22,910 bases of DNA from Syntrophaceae bacterium UBA4059. Its GTDB lineage: Bacteria; Desulfobacterota; Syntrophia; Syntrophales; Smithellaceae. Below the pieces are notes generated by a model. The model searched no databases and was not told the DNA's origin. It saw nothing but the letters and a program-made list of their open reading frames with translations. Both the position numbers and the translations under genes were made by a program. This document shows positions 22,820 to 22,910 of the stretch, one piece after another. The stretch covers positions 16,627 to 39,536 of the forward strand of contig DFZJ01000183.1 in assembly GCA_002382045.1 (NCBI GenBank), written 5' to 3'. Within the stretch, counting starts at the first letter, position 1; every line of letters starts with the position of its first letter.

Positions 22820-22910
22820 TTAGTTTTACTTGAAACCTCCTTCAAAATAAATAGTGATACATTTTTTCTATCATAGTTTATTTGCTTTTAAAAGGGAAAA
22901 TTCCTCATCA

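Noticed and set aside
22820..22910. End of ffh upstream of rpsP
   Set aside because: ffh is expected by synteny, but I could read no coding frame here, so I do not call it.
1..22910. CRISPR arrays, insertion sequences, prophage genes, toxin-antitoxin pairs
   Set aside because: No spaced direct repeats, transposase motifs, terminal inverted repeats or phage proteins were found by eye on either strand.

Overview
The window is a stretch of bacterial chromosome with moderate GC and Gram-negative features: a lipobox protein, Sec signal peptides, PlsB, an IHF alpha subunit, and FlgT-like and FecR-like envelope proteins. The gene orders thrS-infC-rpmI-rplT-pheS-pheT-ihfA-merR and rpsP-khpA-rimM-trmD-(second SPOUT methylase)-rplS-rnhB-yraN, together with a PxxKW-type cysteine-rich protein and a mannose-type PTS remnant beside HPr/EI, point to Desulfobacterota (former Deltaproteobacteria). 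A Syntrophales-like anaerobe is my best guess. This is inferred from gene content, not from a tree. I saw no insertion sequence, prophage gene or CRISPR array.

Layout from left to right. (1) 1-4206, minus strand: a PTS operon of IID, HPr and enzyme I, running into a glycerol-3-phosphate acyltransferase (plsB) cut by the window edge. No IIA, IIB or IIC gene is present. (2) 4207-4810: a 256-base intergenic region that may hold a tiny Lys-rich ORF, then a plus-strand PxxKW cysteine-rich protein, closed by a perfect 25-bp inverted repeat that it shares with the MerR gene. (3) 4797-12113, minus strand: the translation operon thrS-infC-rpmI-rplT-pheS-pheT-ihfA-merR. infC appears to start at ATA. 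A tRNA-Val(GAC) and a hairpin lie just upstream of thrS. (4) 12347-15399, minus strand: a five-gene envelope operon. Its order is a 120-residue protein with a PopZ-like tail, a FlgT-N-like secreted protein, a GNA1162/DUF799-like lipoprotein, a secreted FecR-domain protein, and pgsA. (5) rsmI (minus). (6) 16489-18831, plus strand: a two-gene operon, UDP-glucuronate decarboxylase then UDP-glucose dehydrogenase, with a good sigma70-type promoter. It makes UDP-xylose from UDP-glucose and sits between housekeeping genes of opposite strand. (7) 18840-22819, minus strand: rpsP-khpA-rimM-trmD-SPOUT methylase-rplS-rnhB-yraN, a ribosome and tRNA maturation operon.

Most of the window is conserved housekeeping. 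The parts that deserve attention are the envelope operon headed by the PopZ-like protein, the orphan PTS IID, the UDP-xylose cassette with eukaryote-type enzymes, the small cysteine-rich and Lys-rich genes in the 4.3-4.8 kb region, and several RNA structures at gene borders. No intergenic gap exceeds 300 bases; the longest is 4207-4462.
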